The position numbers and the translations under genes were made by a program. From contig NC_066266.1 in NCBI RefSeq assembly GCF_905404315.1, positions 627,501-691,500 of the forward strand: a stretch of DNA of 64,000 nucleotides, read 5' to 3'. Under the pieces are notes generated by a model. That model searched no databases, was not told the origin of the DNA, and worked only from the letters and a program-made list of their open reading frames with translations. Source of the stretch: Leptidea sinapis. Lineage: Eukaryota > Arthropoda > Insecta > Lepidoptera > Pieridae. This document shows, one piece after another, positions 1-9,064 of this stretch; the first letter of the stretch is position 1; every line of letters starts with the position of its first letter.

Positions 1-700
1 GCGTTGGTTTGAGACGAATAATCTGCACTTAAACAGTAAAAAAACAAAGTGTTTCACGGTTCATTACTAATAAATGACCACAGAAAGGAACTTGTGGACA
101 CTACGGTCTTCTCGGGTATCACGTTCGATAAAAAGCTTCAGTGGGGTCCACATATTTCCCAACTATCAGATAGACTCAGCTCTGCGGCATATGCTGTTAG
201 AAAGATTAGAGAGTACACGAATGTTGCGACCGCTAGATTAGTGTACTTCAGTTATTTTCACAGCATCATGACGTACAGTATTTTACTGTGGGGTCATGCT
301 GCTGACATTGATATAGTGTTTACTCTGCAAAAGAGAGCTTTTCGTGCTATATATCAGCTTGGTTATAGACAGTCTCTTAAAGAAAAATTTAAAGAAATAA
401 ATATTATGGCTGTTCATTGTCAGTGCATTTATGAAAATTTAATGTTCACAAAAATCGTCACCTTTTTTTTGCTCTTAGTAGTGATTTTCATTATTATAAC
501 ACTAGAAATAAGGGATTTCTTGTAACTAATTCTAGTAGGCTTCATAAGATAGATTATATATAAGAGTAATATAATAAAGTCCCAGCCACTGTTCAGGCAT
601 TATCTATAAATAAATTTAATGAATATCTAAGTGATCGGACAGCCTGGGACTAAGATTATGATTATTTTATAGCGATAGAAATGACTGTACAATATTGATA
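1..700 (+). mobile_element. LINE 3' fragment, reverse-transcriptase C-terminus (family D)
   Basis: The fragment runs in from the left window edge. A short frame near the edge reads WFETNNLHLNSKKTK, the segment that follows the YxDD box in Jockey/CR1-type RTs. After a frameshift the main open frame (49-525) carries LSSAAYAVRKIREYTN, YFSYFHSIMTYSILLWG, LQKRAFRAIYQLG and EKFKEINI, the conserved C-terminal part of these proteins. A second lesion near 450 ends the frame, but the family C-terminus can still be followed to NEYLSDRTAWD and a stop at 651-653. The same family recurs at 57684-58790. No transposition domain is complete, so this is a dead 3' remnant. Family membership is by motif recognition; the exact clade (CR1, Rex1 or Jockey) is uncertain. 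Confidence 0.85.
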
Positions 701-2817
701 TTTTTATTGAAAAGAGCGCAAAAAATAATGCTGGGGAATTTCTTGCATTGCTTCTTCTCTCTCAGAGCGCCATTTGTTCCCGAAGCGGTAGTAGTATCTA
801 GTGTATTAGAAATGACATCAAAAAGAATTCTAAAGGAATCGATTTTGAGGAAATAAATGCCTTTTTATGCCAATACAGAATAATTCATAAGTTATGATTA
901 TTTACCGTACACTGTGATTTAAGCCTAAAATACTATTCATTCTTGAGTTCACGTAGTAAACGTTATAAAGTAGTAAAGCTGCATTGAAATTAGGTAAATA
1001 AAGTGTCATTGATTTTGTAAAAATTTAATTGAATATTCATTATAATATATAGCCACATTGATAATATCAGTTATTTGTACAAAAAATAATTAATAAAAAT
1101 CATACAGACATAACAAAACAAAACCGAAATTTGTTTACAGTAAGGGTGGGACCCTTTTTACAATTTTAGTAACGATGGCTCCCAAAATGTTTTAAGTATA
1201 CAATTATTATTTTTTGTATCTTATATTATTTATGAATCTGTTTTTGTTGAGGGTTTATTACAATATGATGATTGGAGAAGAATAAAATGATCCATTGATT
1301 CTTCTGCTAGTTAGCAAAGGATACACCAATAGGGACAGTGTTAATGAAAAAACTCCTACGTAAGCAAATAGCACTGTCTACGTCCGCTACCTACCCTAAA
1401 ACTTATTATGTAGCTTGATAGTTTAGCTACCTATATACGCCCTTGTTTATTAAAAATTATTACATTTTGTATTACATTCACTGCAACAAGCTTTTTTTAC
1501 ATCATTTCCTAAAATATCCTACCTCAATCATCCCGCTGTTGTTTAAATTCTCTTTGCTGTTAGAGCAAAGAAGTACAATTGTTCATTGTCTGGCTGATAT
1601 GAATCATGACGTATGTTTGGATTTTAGAGTGACTACTGGTTTTTCTATGCCAAAAGAAAAATAAAAAAAGTGTGTGTGTCAGCTCCGACGCACGACTGGA
1701 GTTTACTCCTCAAGAACGATTTTCTTTGAACGGGTACTAAACAAAATCAAGTCCAATGGTCATCAGTCGGTTACAAACAGACCAGCGTGCATTGGTTTTC
1801 CAGCAAGGTAGTTAGGCATGAAGATCAAACTAGTTGTAGTTGGGCTTAGTTTGACAGCACTAGGTTTTGAGGTCGAAATATTGAAGTTGTTTGTGTTACG
1901 CGTATAGTTTCGGGACTATTAATTGGTCAACCTAATATTTAAGTTTTTATCACTCTAGGGTAGGTACAAGTACCTAATAATATGAAATTATGTAGTTAAA
2001 AATTTAGGTATTGCACAGCACAATAATTTTAATTTAATTAATTATTCATCGTATATTTTCTACAAAATAATTTTATATTGATATTATTTAAATTAAACTC
2101 TTCAAAAATGATATAGAGTCCGCTTTTTTATTAGCTTCAGAATATGTTAATTAGTTTTCCTATTGTAGATTCATAACCATAATAGGTACGCGTAGTTTTT
2201 TTTAATGATTTTGTTATTAAAATAATTAAGTATGATATAGATATTTTCATTTTTACCGCCCTCTAGCGGTTAAGACACAAATTGCAATCACTGTGTAGAT
2301 TTTCCATGCATTTATAATGTTGCATAAATTTAAAATCAATTTCACGATCACTAATAATATTATAATGACGTGATATTGTACCTTGTAAGTAATTGTAAGT
2401 CACCACTCACCAGTAGAGGCAGTAGCTGTCTCTCATCCGTAATCCCATGTGAACTCTAATTATTGTAATAATATGTATTTGAAACATTTGTTCAAAAACA
2501 ACTTTGATCTCAATCCTTATAATTTCAACTTATAAACTCAAAATACAAATTACACAGTACAATCGGTCTGCTTATCATTCAAAACTAATATATTTTTCTA
2601 CATATTGTAAGTAGGTAATAACAATATTAGTTCGCTTACCCCTGTTTCTTAAAATTATAGATATTAAAAAAATTAAATTATAGGTGAGGTTAAAAATTGT
2701 CTATTTGGCGTGAAATGCGCAATATATTCTCTCCGTGTTAAATTAAACATTTAATTATGTGCATAGCTCATATAAATTTGTATGAACTATATTGAATAAT
2801 TCAATATTTAATAAATG
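701..2817. other. AT-rich non-coding stretch
   Basis: There is no convincing gene here. The longest open frame (1443-1664) has no recognisable domain and an AT-driven composition. The only structure I noticed is a short near-palindrome, CCGCCCTCTAGCGG, near 2259. The stretch separates the LINE remnant from the LTR of gypsy copy 1 and may contain decayed repeats that I cannot name. Confidence 0.5.
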
Positions 2818-3342
2818 TTTACAGACTGGGCGTTTAGCGATTAAATAAAACAACTGCTTGACTGTGAGGAATATGTGGAAGATATACGATTTTTTTTTTT
2901 TTTGCGCCCAAGCAAGGGAATGGGCTACCCTCCGGGATAACGACGGGAGGGAGGTGGTGAATGCTCATGCATACCAACGCAGCCTAAGTCTGCGTTGGTT
3001 ATGTGGGACTCACGTGAAAACCTAGGTGCCTACCCACTAAACACCACCTGCAGTTGGCTTTGGGCAGGTGCCCTTTAAGTACGATGCTTGAAACTTCACT
3101 GAATTGACTACTGGTGATCTGTATGATTCTATGAGTTGATGTACAGCATTATGAAATGGTTCTTATCAGAGCTAATATTACGTTATATAAAATAAAATGT
3201 TCTTTTCAGAACAAATCTTTCGGCATACGCTTATTACAGTTATTATGCACGATTACTATTTCTACGATCTATAATGCTACGTTACAAGTTAGATATTAGA
3301 CATTTGTATTATTTGATATTATTGGTTGTAGGTACAGCTACA
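2818..3342 (-). repeat. 3' LTR of gypsy copy 1, interrupted
   Basis: The outer part (2818-2890) and inner part (3080-3342) match the LTRs of gypsy copy 2. The block between them is an unrelated poly-T-led retroposon, and roughly 420 bp of LTR present in copy 2 (about 23838-24256) is absent here. The LTR ends are read on the minus strand as TGTAGCTG at 3342 and TCTGTAAA at 2818, judged by where similarity among the three LTR ends stops. Confidence 0.8.
2885..3085 (-). mobile_element. Small poly-A retroposon inserted in the LTR
   Basis: A T-run (a poly-A tail on the minus strand) starts the block, which ends near 3079. The 6-bp repeat TACGAT flanks it (2885-2890 and 3080-3085) and may be a target-site duplication. 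The body matches, in opposite orientation, the retroposon at 40659-40901, sharing GCGCCCA, GACGGGAG, GGTGGTGAAT and the CTTTGGGCA(A/G)GTGCCCT box. It is either a SINE or the 3' end of a LINE; no tRNA-like head is seen in this copy. Confidence 0.65.
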
Positions 3343-3352
3343 GGAGTCCCCT

Positions 3353-4575
3353 TCAAGTGAAACGCACCGGCAACTTGATGAGTCGGCCTGTCCTTGATAT
3401 TTTGATAGGCTGGGACGTCAAGTTGTTCGTAGGGTCTGGTAATGTGGTATTTCGGGTATTGGTGGTATGTTTTTCAGGTATGGTATCGGTAAGGTTTTGG
3501 GTAACTTGTACAGGTAAAGGTAATGAATATAATGTATTGTTTTCTTCAGTTTCATTTAATAAATATGATAAATATGCAGGTTTTAAACGGTCGATCGATA
3601 TGTTTGTTTGTCGACCTGGTAACTGAATGGTATAAACTTTACCGCTTCGTTTGATAACACGGTACGGTCCTTCATATGGTGTTTGTAATGGTGGTTTTAC
3701 TGAATCTATTCTAATAAACACATGACTGCATGTATGTAAGTCTTGATGAACAAATATGTGTTTGTTATTACGATGTGAAGTAGGTGAGTGTGGTTTATAA
3801 GCTGCGATATGGGTACGTAATTTATCAACGTAGGTATGATCCAATGAGGTAGATGATTTTTGTGTGTTTATGTCAAAGAAATCATTTGGTAGACGAAAGT
3901 TATAACCGTATGTTAGTTCGGCGGCGCTAACGCCTGTGTCCGATCGTAGGACTGCGCGCAGGCCTAATAATACGGTTGGTAGTTCATTGACCCATGCACA
4001 GGTGTTCGTTAACCTTGAACGAAGGGCTGTCTTCAAGCAACGATGAAAGCGTTCTACCTTTCCGTTACTCTTTGGGTTATAGCTAGCACTTCGTATTCGT
4101 TTAACTCCCATAGTTTTCATGAGGTTGATAAACAGAGAGCTTTCGAATTTTCGACCTTGATCGCTTGTTAGTATCGCTGGGCATCCAAATCTTGAGATCC
4201 AGTGATTGTATATGATATCTGCAATTGTCTCGGCTGTAATATTGTCGCTAGGGATTGCCTCAGGCCAACCAGTATGTCTGTCGATCATTGTTATCAGATA
4301 ACGATGTCCTTGAGCAGAGGTAGGTAGAGGTCCAACAATATCTATGTGTATATGCTGAAAACGATCGCTTGCGTCAAAACATTGAATTTTGCTGACGTGT
4401 GGCGTTGTATTTTACTTTTCTGACAATTAATACAAGTTTTACTCCACTTCCCGATGTCGATATTCATTGATGGCCAAAAGAATTTTTGAGATATTAATTT
4501 ACGTGATGATCGTATTCCTGGGTGAGTAATATTATGTACACTATTAAAAATTTGTTTGCGGAATTCTGTAGGTAT
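3353..4575 (-). pseudogene. Integrase of gypsy copy 1 (frameshifted)
   Basis: The catalytic core and C-terminus are open over 311 codons (3353-4288): DRHTGWPEA, TSDQG and GKVERFHR supply the D, D and E of the D,D-35-E triad, followed by a GPYRVIKRSGKVY segment of the GPY/F type. The zinc-binding N-terminus (HPGIRS...CINCQ) is in another frame at about 4400-4540, because one base is missing near 4395 compared with copy 2. The core also has F for Q next to the second catalytic Asp (GRKFESS where copy 2 has GRQFESS). It is not expected to make an intact integrase. Confidence 0.85.
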
Positions 4576-5870
4576 GTAAGGACGTACATGACTTGTTGAT
4601 GTTTCGCAATATAATTCTAGGTTCGTGTTAGGTACATTTAATTTTTTGAAGGTTAAGTTTGGTTGTTGAATGAGTTGTGTTATGCTGCTGTCTCTCTCTT
4701 GTGCATTTGCTATCTCGCTGTAGTCGATCGTAGGTGATGAGGTTATTGTTTCTATGCGACTTAATGCGTCGGCAATAATATTGTTTTTTCCACTGATGTG
4801 TCGAATATCGGCTGTGAATTCACTGATGAATAATAATTGGCGCGTTCGGCATGGCGTTTCGTTTGCAGTATGTGTTTTATTTATAGCGAATGTGAGGGGT
4901 TTGTGGTCTGTGAATATAATTAATTCACGTCCTTCAAACATCTTACGGAAATGTTTCACTGACTTATAGACGGCTGAGAGTTCTCTGTCATACGCTGAGT
5001 ATTTCTTCTCCGCCTCTGAGAATTTCTTTGAGAAGTAACCGAGTGGTTGCCAATTATTTTCGATGTATTGTTGTAGGACTGCACCTACTGCATTGTCAGA
5101 CGTATCGCAGAATATTGCGATAGGGGCATCATGTGATGGGTGAGCGAGTAAGGTAGCTTTGGATATACTATTCTTGCACTCTTCGAATGATTGTGATGCT
5201 TCGTCGGTCCATTCAATTATTGTTTTATCACGTTTCTTGACATGGTGTAGGTAAGGTGATCACGATGCTCAGTCTCGTTTGCTGAGGCTATGAGCAAATC
5301 GTCGATGAATGGGAAAACGTAGTCTAATCCACGTAGCACTTCGTGAATAAATCGCTGAAATGTTTGTCCCGCATTCTTCAAACCAAAACTCATGCGAGGA
5401 AATTCGAATAAACCCCTGGTCTTCAATTGTTGGTAAGCGCGGTTGAGGTCGATTGTGGAGAATATTGTTTTGCCAGACAGATAATGGGTGAAGTCCTTGA
5501 CTCTCGGCACTGGATAACGATCGGATTTGGTTATGCTGTTCAATCGTCTATAATCACCGCATACCCGTATATCGCCATTCTTCTTAGGTACAATATGGAG
5601 TGGTGAAGACCATGGACTTTTAGTCGGTCTGCAGAGTCCTTGTTGCATCATGTTTTCGAATTCTTTCTTCACTATTTCATAACGATGAGGTGGAATGGGA
5701 CGAGCACGGCAATGTAATGGAGGTCCTTGTGTTTCAATATAATGTTCCACGTTAATTTTTGGCGATAATTGCATCGATGTTAATCTTGTGGTACCGGGGA
5801 ATTCGGCGAGTCCGCGTGTATACGGGGCCTGTATATCGATACTTCGTATTGTGGGTGAGGTCGTTGACAT
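4342..5870 (-). pseudogene. RT-RNase H of gypsy copy 1 with internal deletions
   Basis: RT (5217-5870) shows RARPIPPHRYE, SPLHIVPKKNGD, GDYRRLN, STIDLNRAYQ, FGLKNAGQTFQRF and the catalytic FIDDLL box. RNase H (4342-5216) shows FCDTSDNAVGAV, YDRELSAVY and FTDHKPLTF. Two segments usual in this family are missing: about 14 residues between RAYQQ and LFEFPRM, and the RT thumb/connection between the FIDD region (ending TYTMSRN) and IIEWTDEA, where the frame also changes. Copy 2 carries the same two deletions, so they predate the two insertions. The polyprotein could not have supplied its own RT. Confidence 0.85.
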
Positions 5871-5908
5871 TATAGGCGCGTGGATTTTTAAATTTGTGAC
5901 GGCATCAA

Positions 5909-6295
5909 TTAATCTTCGATTTTTAAGTCTACGATAAGTTGATGGTGGTTGAGAAAATCGGCACCTAATATTGGTTTCGTGACGTCAGCTACAATAAACT
6001 TCCACTTGTATGGTCGACGGAGGTTGAGATCGAGTTCCAATGTTTTCTCACCATAAGTTGAAATTGTTGTGTTGTTTGCAGCGTACAATTTAAATGGTAG
6101 GGGCGTTGCTTTCAGGCCTATTTTTCTTGGTAGGACGGATATATTAGCACCGATATCTTCTAAGAATGACATCTTTGTTTTCTTGTCTGTGACAAAAAGG
6201 CGGTATGAAGTGTGGAGGATGCCGGGTTCCGCCGCAGCTAACGTCCGTTCTAGTTTCCCGATGGCTCTTTCTTGAAGCTGCAGGGCGTAGTACAA
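5909..6295 (-). pseudogene. Retropepsin of gypsy copy 1, catalytic motif lost
   Basis: This is the aspartic protease that would process the gag-pol polyprotein. The frame contains KMSFLEDIGANISVLP, and the second conserved block PILGADFLNHHQL is visible near the C-terminus. In copy 2 the same place reads FLVDTGANISVLP, so the D-T-G catalytic triplet has become D-I-G here, with E replacing the preceding V. It lies between gag and RT, as in other Ty3/gypsy elements. Confidence 0.8.
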
Positions 6296-6715
6296 CGTCG
6301 TGCTTCACTACCAAATCGGCGATGGTAATAGCAGTAAAGTGTTGGTGAGCTATTGAGTGTGCGGGAACGGTGTTGTGACGAGGTTCTATTGCGAGATGAC
6401 GAGCGAAATCGGTGGCGATGATAGTGTTGAGATGGCCTTGACTTGAGTTCGGCGACTTCTAGTGATAGTTTTCGTATCTCGTTAATAAGGAATTGTGTGT
6501 GATCTACCTGATTTGACGTCGATGATTCTGGACCTGATGCTGGTGGCTGGCTGGAGACGGCTGGTGGCAGGCTGTAGACGGCTGGTGGCAGGCTGGAGAC
6601 GGCTGGTGGCTGGCTGGAGACGGCTGCTACCTCCTGGATTTGCTCCATCATCGTGTCAGCAAGCAACGCTAGTTCCTCCAGCGTGGACTTCGCGCTGAAT
6701 GACGCGCTGACGGCA
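6250..6715 (-). pseudogene. Gag C-terminal part of gypsy copy 1
   Basis: The frame carries LADTMMEQIQEV, a serine/proline-rich repeat (SSQPPAV units), NEIRKLSLEVAELKSR, an arginine/serine-rich basic stretch and a cysteine-containing end (CYYHRRFGSEARRCTTPC), a zinc-knuckle-like region typical of CsRn1-type gag. The DNA at about 6535-6640 is a tandem array of roughly 25-bp units that copy 2 does not have. The 5' part of gag is separated by a LINE insertion. Confidence 0.8.
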
Positions 6716-7192
6716 ACATATCAATTTCTGAAGTTTATACCGAAAAGCAGAGAGCTTATCAATAAAAATGTATATAGTTCGATCAACTTTCGGAAGGCTA
6801 TTATAAGTGCGAACAATTCTATTAGACTTTGCAGTATTTGTTGAAAGTGTATCATGTTTGCTGATTCTCGGGAGACTCATGGGAGCGGATACATTAATTA
6901 ACGAGAGAATTTCGGGGCAGTCAATTCCACTGTTAACAATTTTATATAAAAAGAGACAATCCAATATATTCCTCCTATCAGTCAGTGTGTGCATCTTAAA
7001 ATATCGCAAACGTTCTGAGTAGTTTTCTAGTAGAATGCATAGATTGGATTGATAAGAAAGATGCCATATAAAACGTTTTTGGATTTTTTCTAATCTACTT
7101 TTATATATTTGGTAGTGAGGACTCCATACTACAGAACAATACTCTAAGATACTGCGAACAAATGCATAAAATAATTTTGCAAATATGGGCAA
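6716..7192 (-). pseudogene. LINE reverse transcriptase, C-terminal end only
   Basis: The frame shows FAKLFYAFVRSILEYCSVVW, RLEKIQKRFIWHL, YSERLRYFKMHTLTDRR and LFLYKIVNSGIDCPE, the thumb and C-terminal signature of a lepidopteran CR1/Jockey-type LINE. The catalytic palm is absent. The open frame runs on through the junction into gypsy gag codons, creating a spurious fused C-terminus. It is separated from ORF1 by only about 13 bases, which marks a large internal deletion. Confidence 0.85.
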
Positions 7193-7205
7193 GATTGATA
7201 TTGGT

Positions 7206-8189
7206 CTATAGTTTTAAAATATAATTAGTATTTTCATCTTTTCTCATAAATATCTTTCCACTGCGAACCCAAACAAATTTGTATCCCAGTTCCTTCGCTT
7301 TTTGTCTCGCAGCTCCGTGCAATTGTTTGTTTTCAGGAGTAAGGTGTTCCGTAACGAAGACTGGCTGTTTATTAGTTTCTCCTAATCCAAAATGACTAGC
7401 GTCCAATTTTTCAGTTTTGTGCTTCTTATTAAATTTGACAACTCCAGCTAGAAAGTTATCTCGTGTGCTTGGACTATTTAGCTTAACTAAGATCGAACGA
7501 GGACGGTTGCTGTTTGGGTTTGATTTAGCAAGCCTAGACACATAAAAAATATCACTGTCAGAGACGGGGACATTAATAGTTTGACTGAGCTGTTTTATTA
7601 TGGAGAGAAGATTTTCATTTTTACGTTTAGGCAAGCACTGAATTTCTACGTTTCTTGACAGTTGATCTACTTGCCGTAATCGAGATGAGAGATCATTATT
7701 GCACAGCCGCAGTGAGTCGAGTTCTTTCTGAATTTCTATGGTTTTCTTTTTAAGGTTCTCATTCTCGGCAGAAATACTGTCAAGTTTATTACTTAGAAAA
7801 GATAGCGAATCTTCAAAAGTATTCAGTTTCTCTTTTATTATTATTATTATTGTATGCAGTTGGGGTAGTAGCGCACTTTGCAATTCTTCCCTTATTATAT
7901 CACGTATATGCTCGGAGGACACACAATTACAGTTTGATTTTTTAGAACGCAGTGTAATGTTGTTCTGTGAAAAACACTCACCACTCTCTTGAGTGTTGCA
8001 ATCTTCCTTAGGTTCTTTGCTTCGGCATAGAGGGCATATCCATGAATCCTTAAAGGATTTAGATAATCCTAAATAATCCTCTCTATTAAAGTTTACACAT
8101 GAATAATGATATTTATCCCGACACTTAGAACAATTTAGCAATGCAATGTTTTTTAAAACATTAGGGCATCCGGAGCATTTTTTATCCAT
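7206..8189 (-). CDS. LINE ORF1 protein: PHD finger, coiled coil, FP25K-like domain
   Basis: This 327-residue frame is intact. Residues about 4-57 form a PHD-type zinc finger: CSGCPNVL, CSKCRDKYHYSC and WICPLC give the C4HC3 spacing. Residues about 100-190 are a predicted coiled coil (LSFLSNKLDSI, EIQKELDSLRL). The C-terminal third (FYVSRLAKSN, RPRSILVKL, FVTEHLTPENKQLHGAARQK) resembles the C-terminal domain of baculovirus FP25K, known also from LINE ORF1 proteins. The role is inferred to be RNA binding and chaperoning of the LINE transcript. A stand-alone use cannot be excluded because the frame has outlived the rest of the element. Confidence 0.8.
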   Translation of the reverse strand: MDKKCSGCPNVLKNIALLNCSKCRDKYHYSCVNFNREDYLGLSKSFKDSWICPLCRSKEPKEDCNTQESGECFSQNNITLRSKKSNCNCVSSEHIRDIIREELQSALLPQLHTIIIIIKEKLNTFEDSLSFLSNKLDSISAENENLKKKTIEIQKELDSLRLCNNDLSSRLRQVDQLSRNVEIQCLPKRKNENLLSIIKQLSQTINVPVSDSDIFYVSRLAKSNPNSNRPRSILVKLNSPSTRDNFLAGVVKFNKKHKTEKLDASHFGLGETNKQPVFVTEHLTPENKQLHGAARQKAKELGYKFVWVRSGKIFMRKDENTNYILKL

Positions 8190-8261
8190 ATTTTAGATCA
8201 AAGAATATGTATTCAAAAAAAAATCCATAGAGTTCCACCAGAAAAAAAAACGGCAGCACAC

Positions 8262-8325
8262 AAATTCCCTAGGATCGAACCCCAGACCTCGAGTTACTCT
8301 GACCACTCAAAGTTCCGTGACATCA
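8262..8325 (-). other. tRNA-like box B fragment
   Basis: Read on the minus strand, GAGTGGTCAGAGTAACTCGAGG followed by GGTTCGATCC resembles the 3' part of a tRNA-derived SINE head, with a box-B match and a shortened or lost box A. No complete cloverleaf can be drawn. It lies 5' of the LINE ORF1 and could be a degraded SINE or chance. Confidence 0.3.
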
Positions 8326-8816
8326 TACATTCTTATTCTAGTAGATTGAAATATTCTTACTAATTACCGTATCGGTTGATCAGTCAAACAACAGCACTTG
8401 TCACGTTAAATAATAATATGCAAATACCCACTTTATCTACTTTATTCAATGTGGTTTGAAACAATACAAATCCCTTTTATTTCGAAATAGTCGCTGATTG
8501 CACTGGTAAAATGGTGATATTTAAATATTTTTTTAGTTATTAGAAATCTTAGAATGAACTTGTATCTTCAAAAATTCGTGCATAAAGTTAAATGCCACCT
8601 GTTTGTTCACTGTGTTAACGCAAAATTATTTAGTTCCTTGTGTTGTGAATTCAATCACTGGATTAATTGCTCACTCTTATGTTCACTGGTAAGTCTTTGG
8701 CTCACATGTATGCTCACAGGTAAAAGTTAACACTTGAGTACAAAATAAACTATAATTTTAATAAGAATTGCTTGAACTGCGTTGCGACCGCCCGCGAGGT
8801 CTTAAAATTATCTATA

Positions 8817-9064
8817 TATGTTAAATAGGATGTCGGAGATTTGTTCGATGTCAGCCTTTTCTAATTGGACGAGCACCATCTGTGTCAGCTGGGCTGACAT
8901 CTTGCCTGACTCCTCTTGAGATCATCGATGGCGGCTTCAAAGCTGTGATACCACAATCGCGGATTTTCCCGCCAAAATGGTGCTATGCGCATCGACAGTG
9001 AAATGGTGGAGATTACTGTCGCGGTTGGCGCTGTGAGTGGCTGAGCCTGGTTTGTGTCTTCCAT
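8817..9064 (-). pseudogene. Gag N-terminal part of gypsy copy 1
   Basis: This block matches 27990-28230 in gypsy copy 2 and starts at the same ATG (9062-9064, MEDTNQAQPL). It shows SMRIAPFWRENP and LWYHSFEAA, the N-terminal signature of CsRn1-type gag. A short insertion (GACATCTTGCCT near 8900) breaks the frame. Directly above 9064 the sequence changes to a LOA-like LINE, so the leader, primer-binding site and 5' LTR are missing. Confidence 0.8.

Larger units (their letters stand above)
6716..8816 (-). mobile_element. LINE with PHD-FP ORF1, internally deleted
   Basis: ORF1 (7206-8189) is followed almost directly by the last ~155 residues of an RT (6716-7192); the endonuclease and the whole catalytic RT are missing. 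The element sits inside gag of gypsy copy 1: gypsy sequence stops at about 6715 and resumes at about 8817. No clear target-site duplication or poly-A end is seen at the gypsy junction, so later deletion is likely. 8190-8816 is its 5' leader plus unassigned AT-rich sequence. Confidence 0.75.
2818..9064 (-). mobile_element. Ty3/gypsy LTR retrotransposon, CsRn1-like, defective copy 1
   Basis: On the minus strand the order is gag, protease, RT-RNase H, integrase, polypurine tract, 3' LTR. The internal part lies at 3343-6715 and resumes at 8817-9064, because a LINE replaces part of gag (6716-8816). No 5' LTR is present: the gag start at 9064 abuts a LOA-like LINE. The polypurine tract (reading AAGGGGACTCC on the minus strand) lies just above 3342 and borders the LTR start TGTAGCTG. 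A second, very similar copy lies at 23766-34710, and both share internal deletions in RT. The CsRn1 assignment rests on RT/IN motifs and on the tRNA-Trp-type primer site seen in copy 2. Confidence 0.85.

Noticed and set aside
430..525. Apparent membrane segment (FFLLLVVIFIIIT) at the end of the first LINE frame
   Set aside because: It arises from a frameshift into a T-rich stretch; the family C-terminus continues in another frame to 653.
1443..1664. 73-codon frame as a small gene
   Set aside because: AT-rich composition, no domain, no supporting context.
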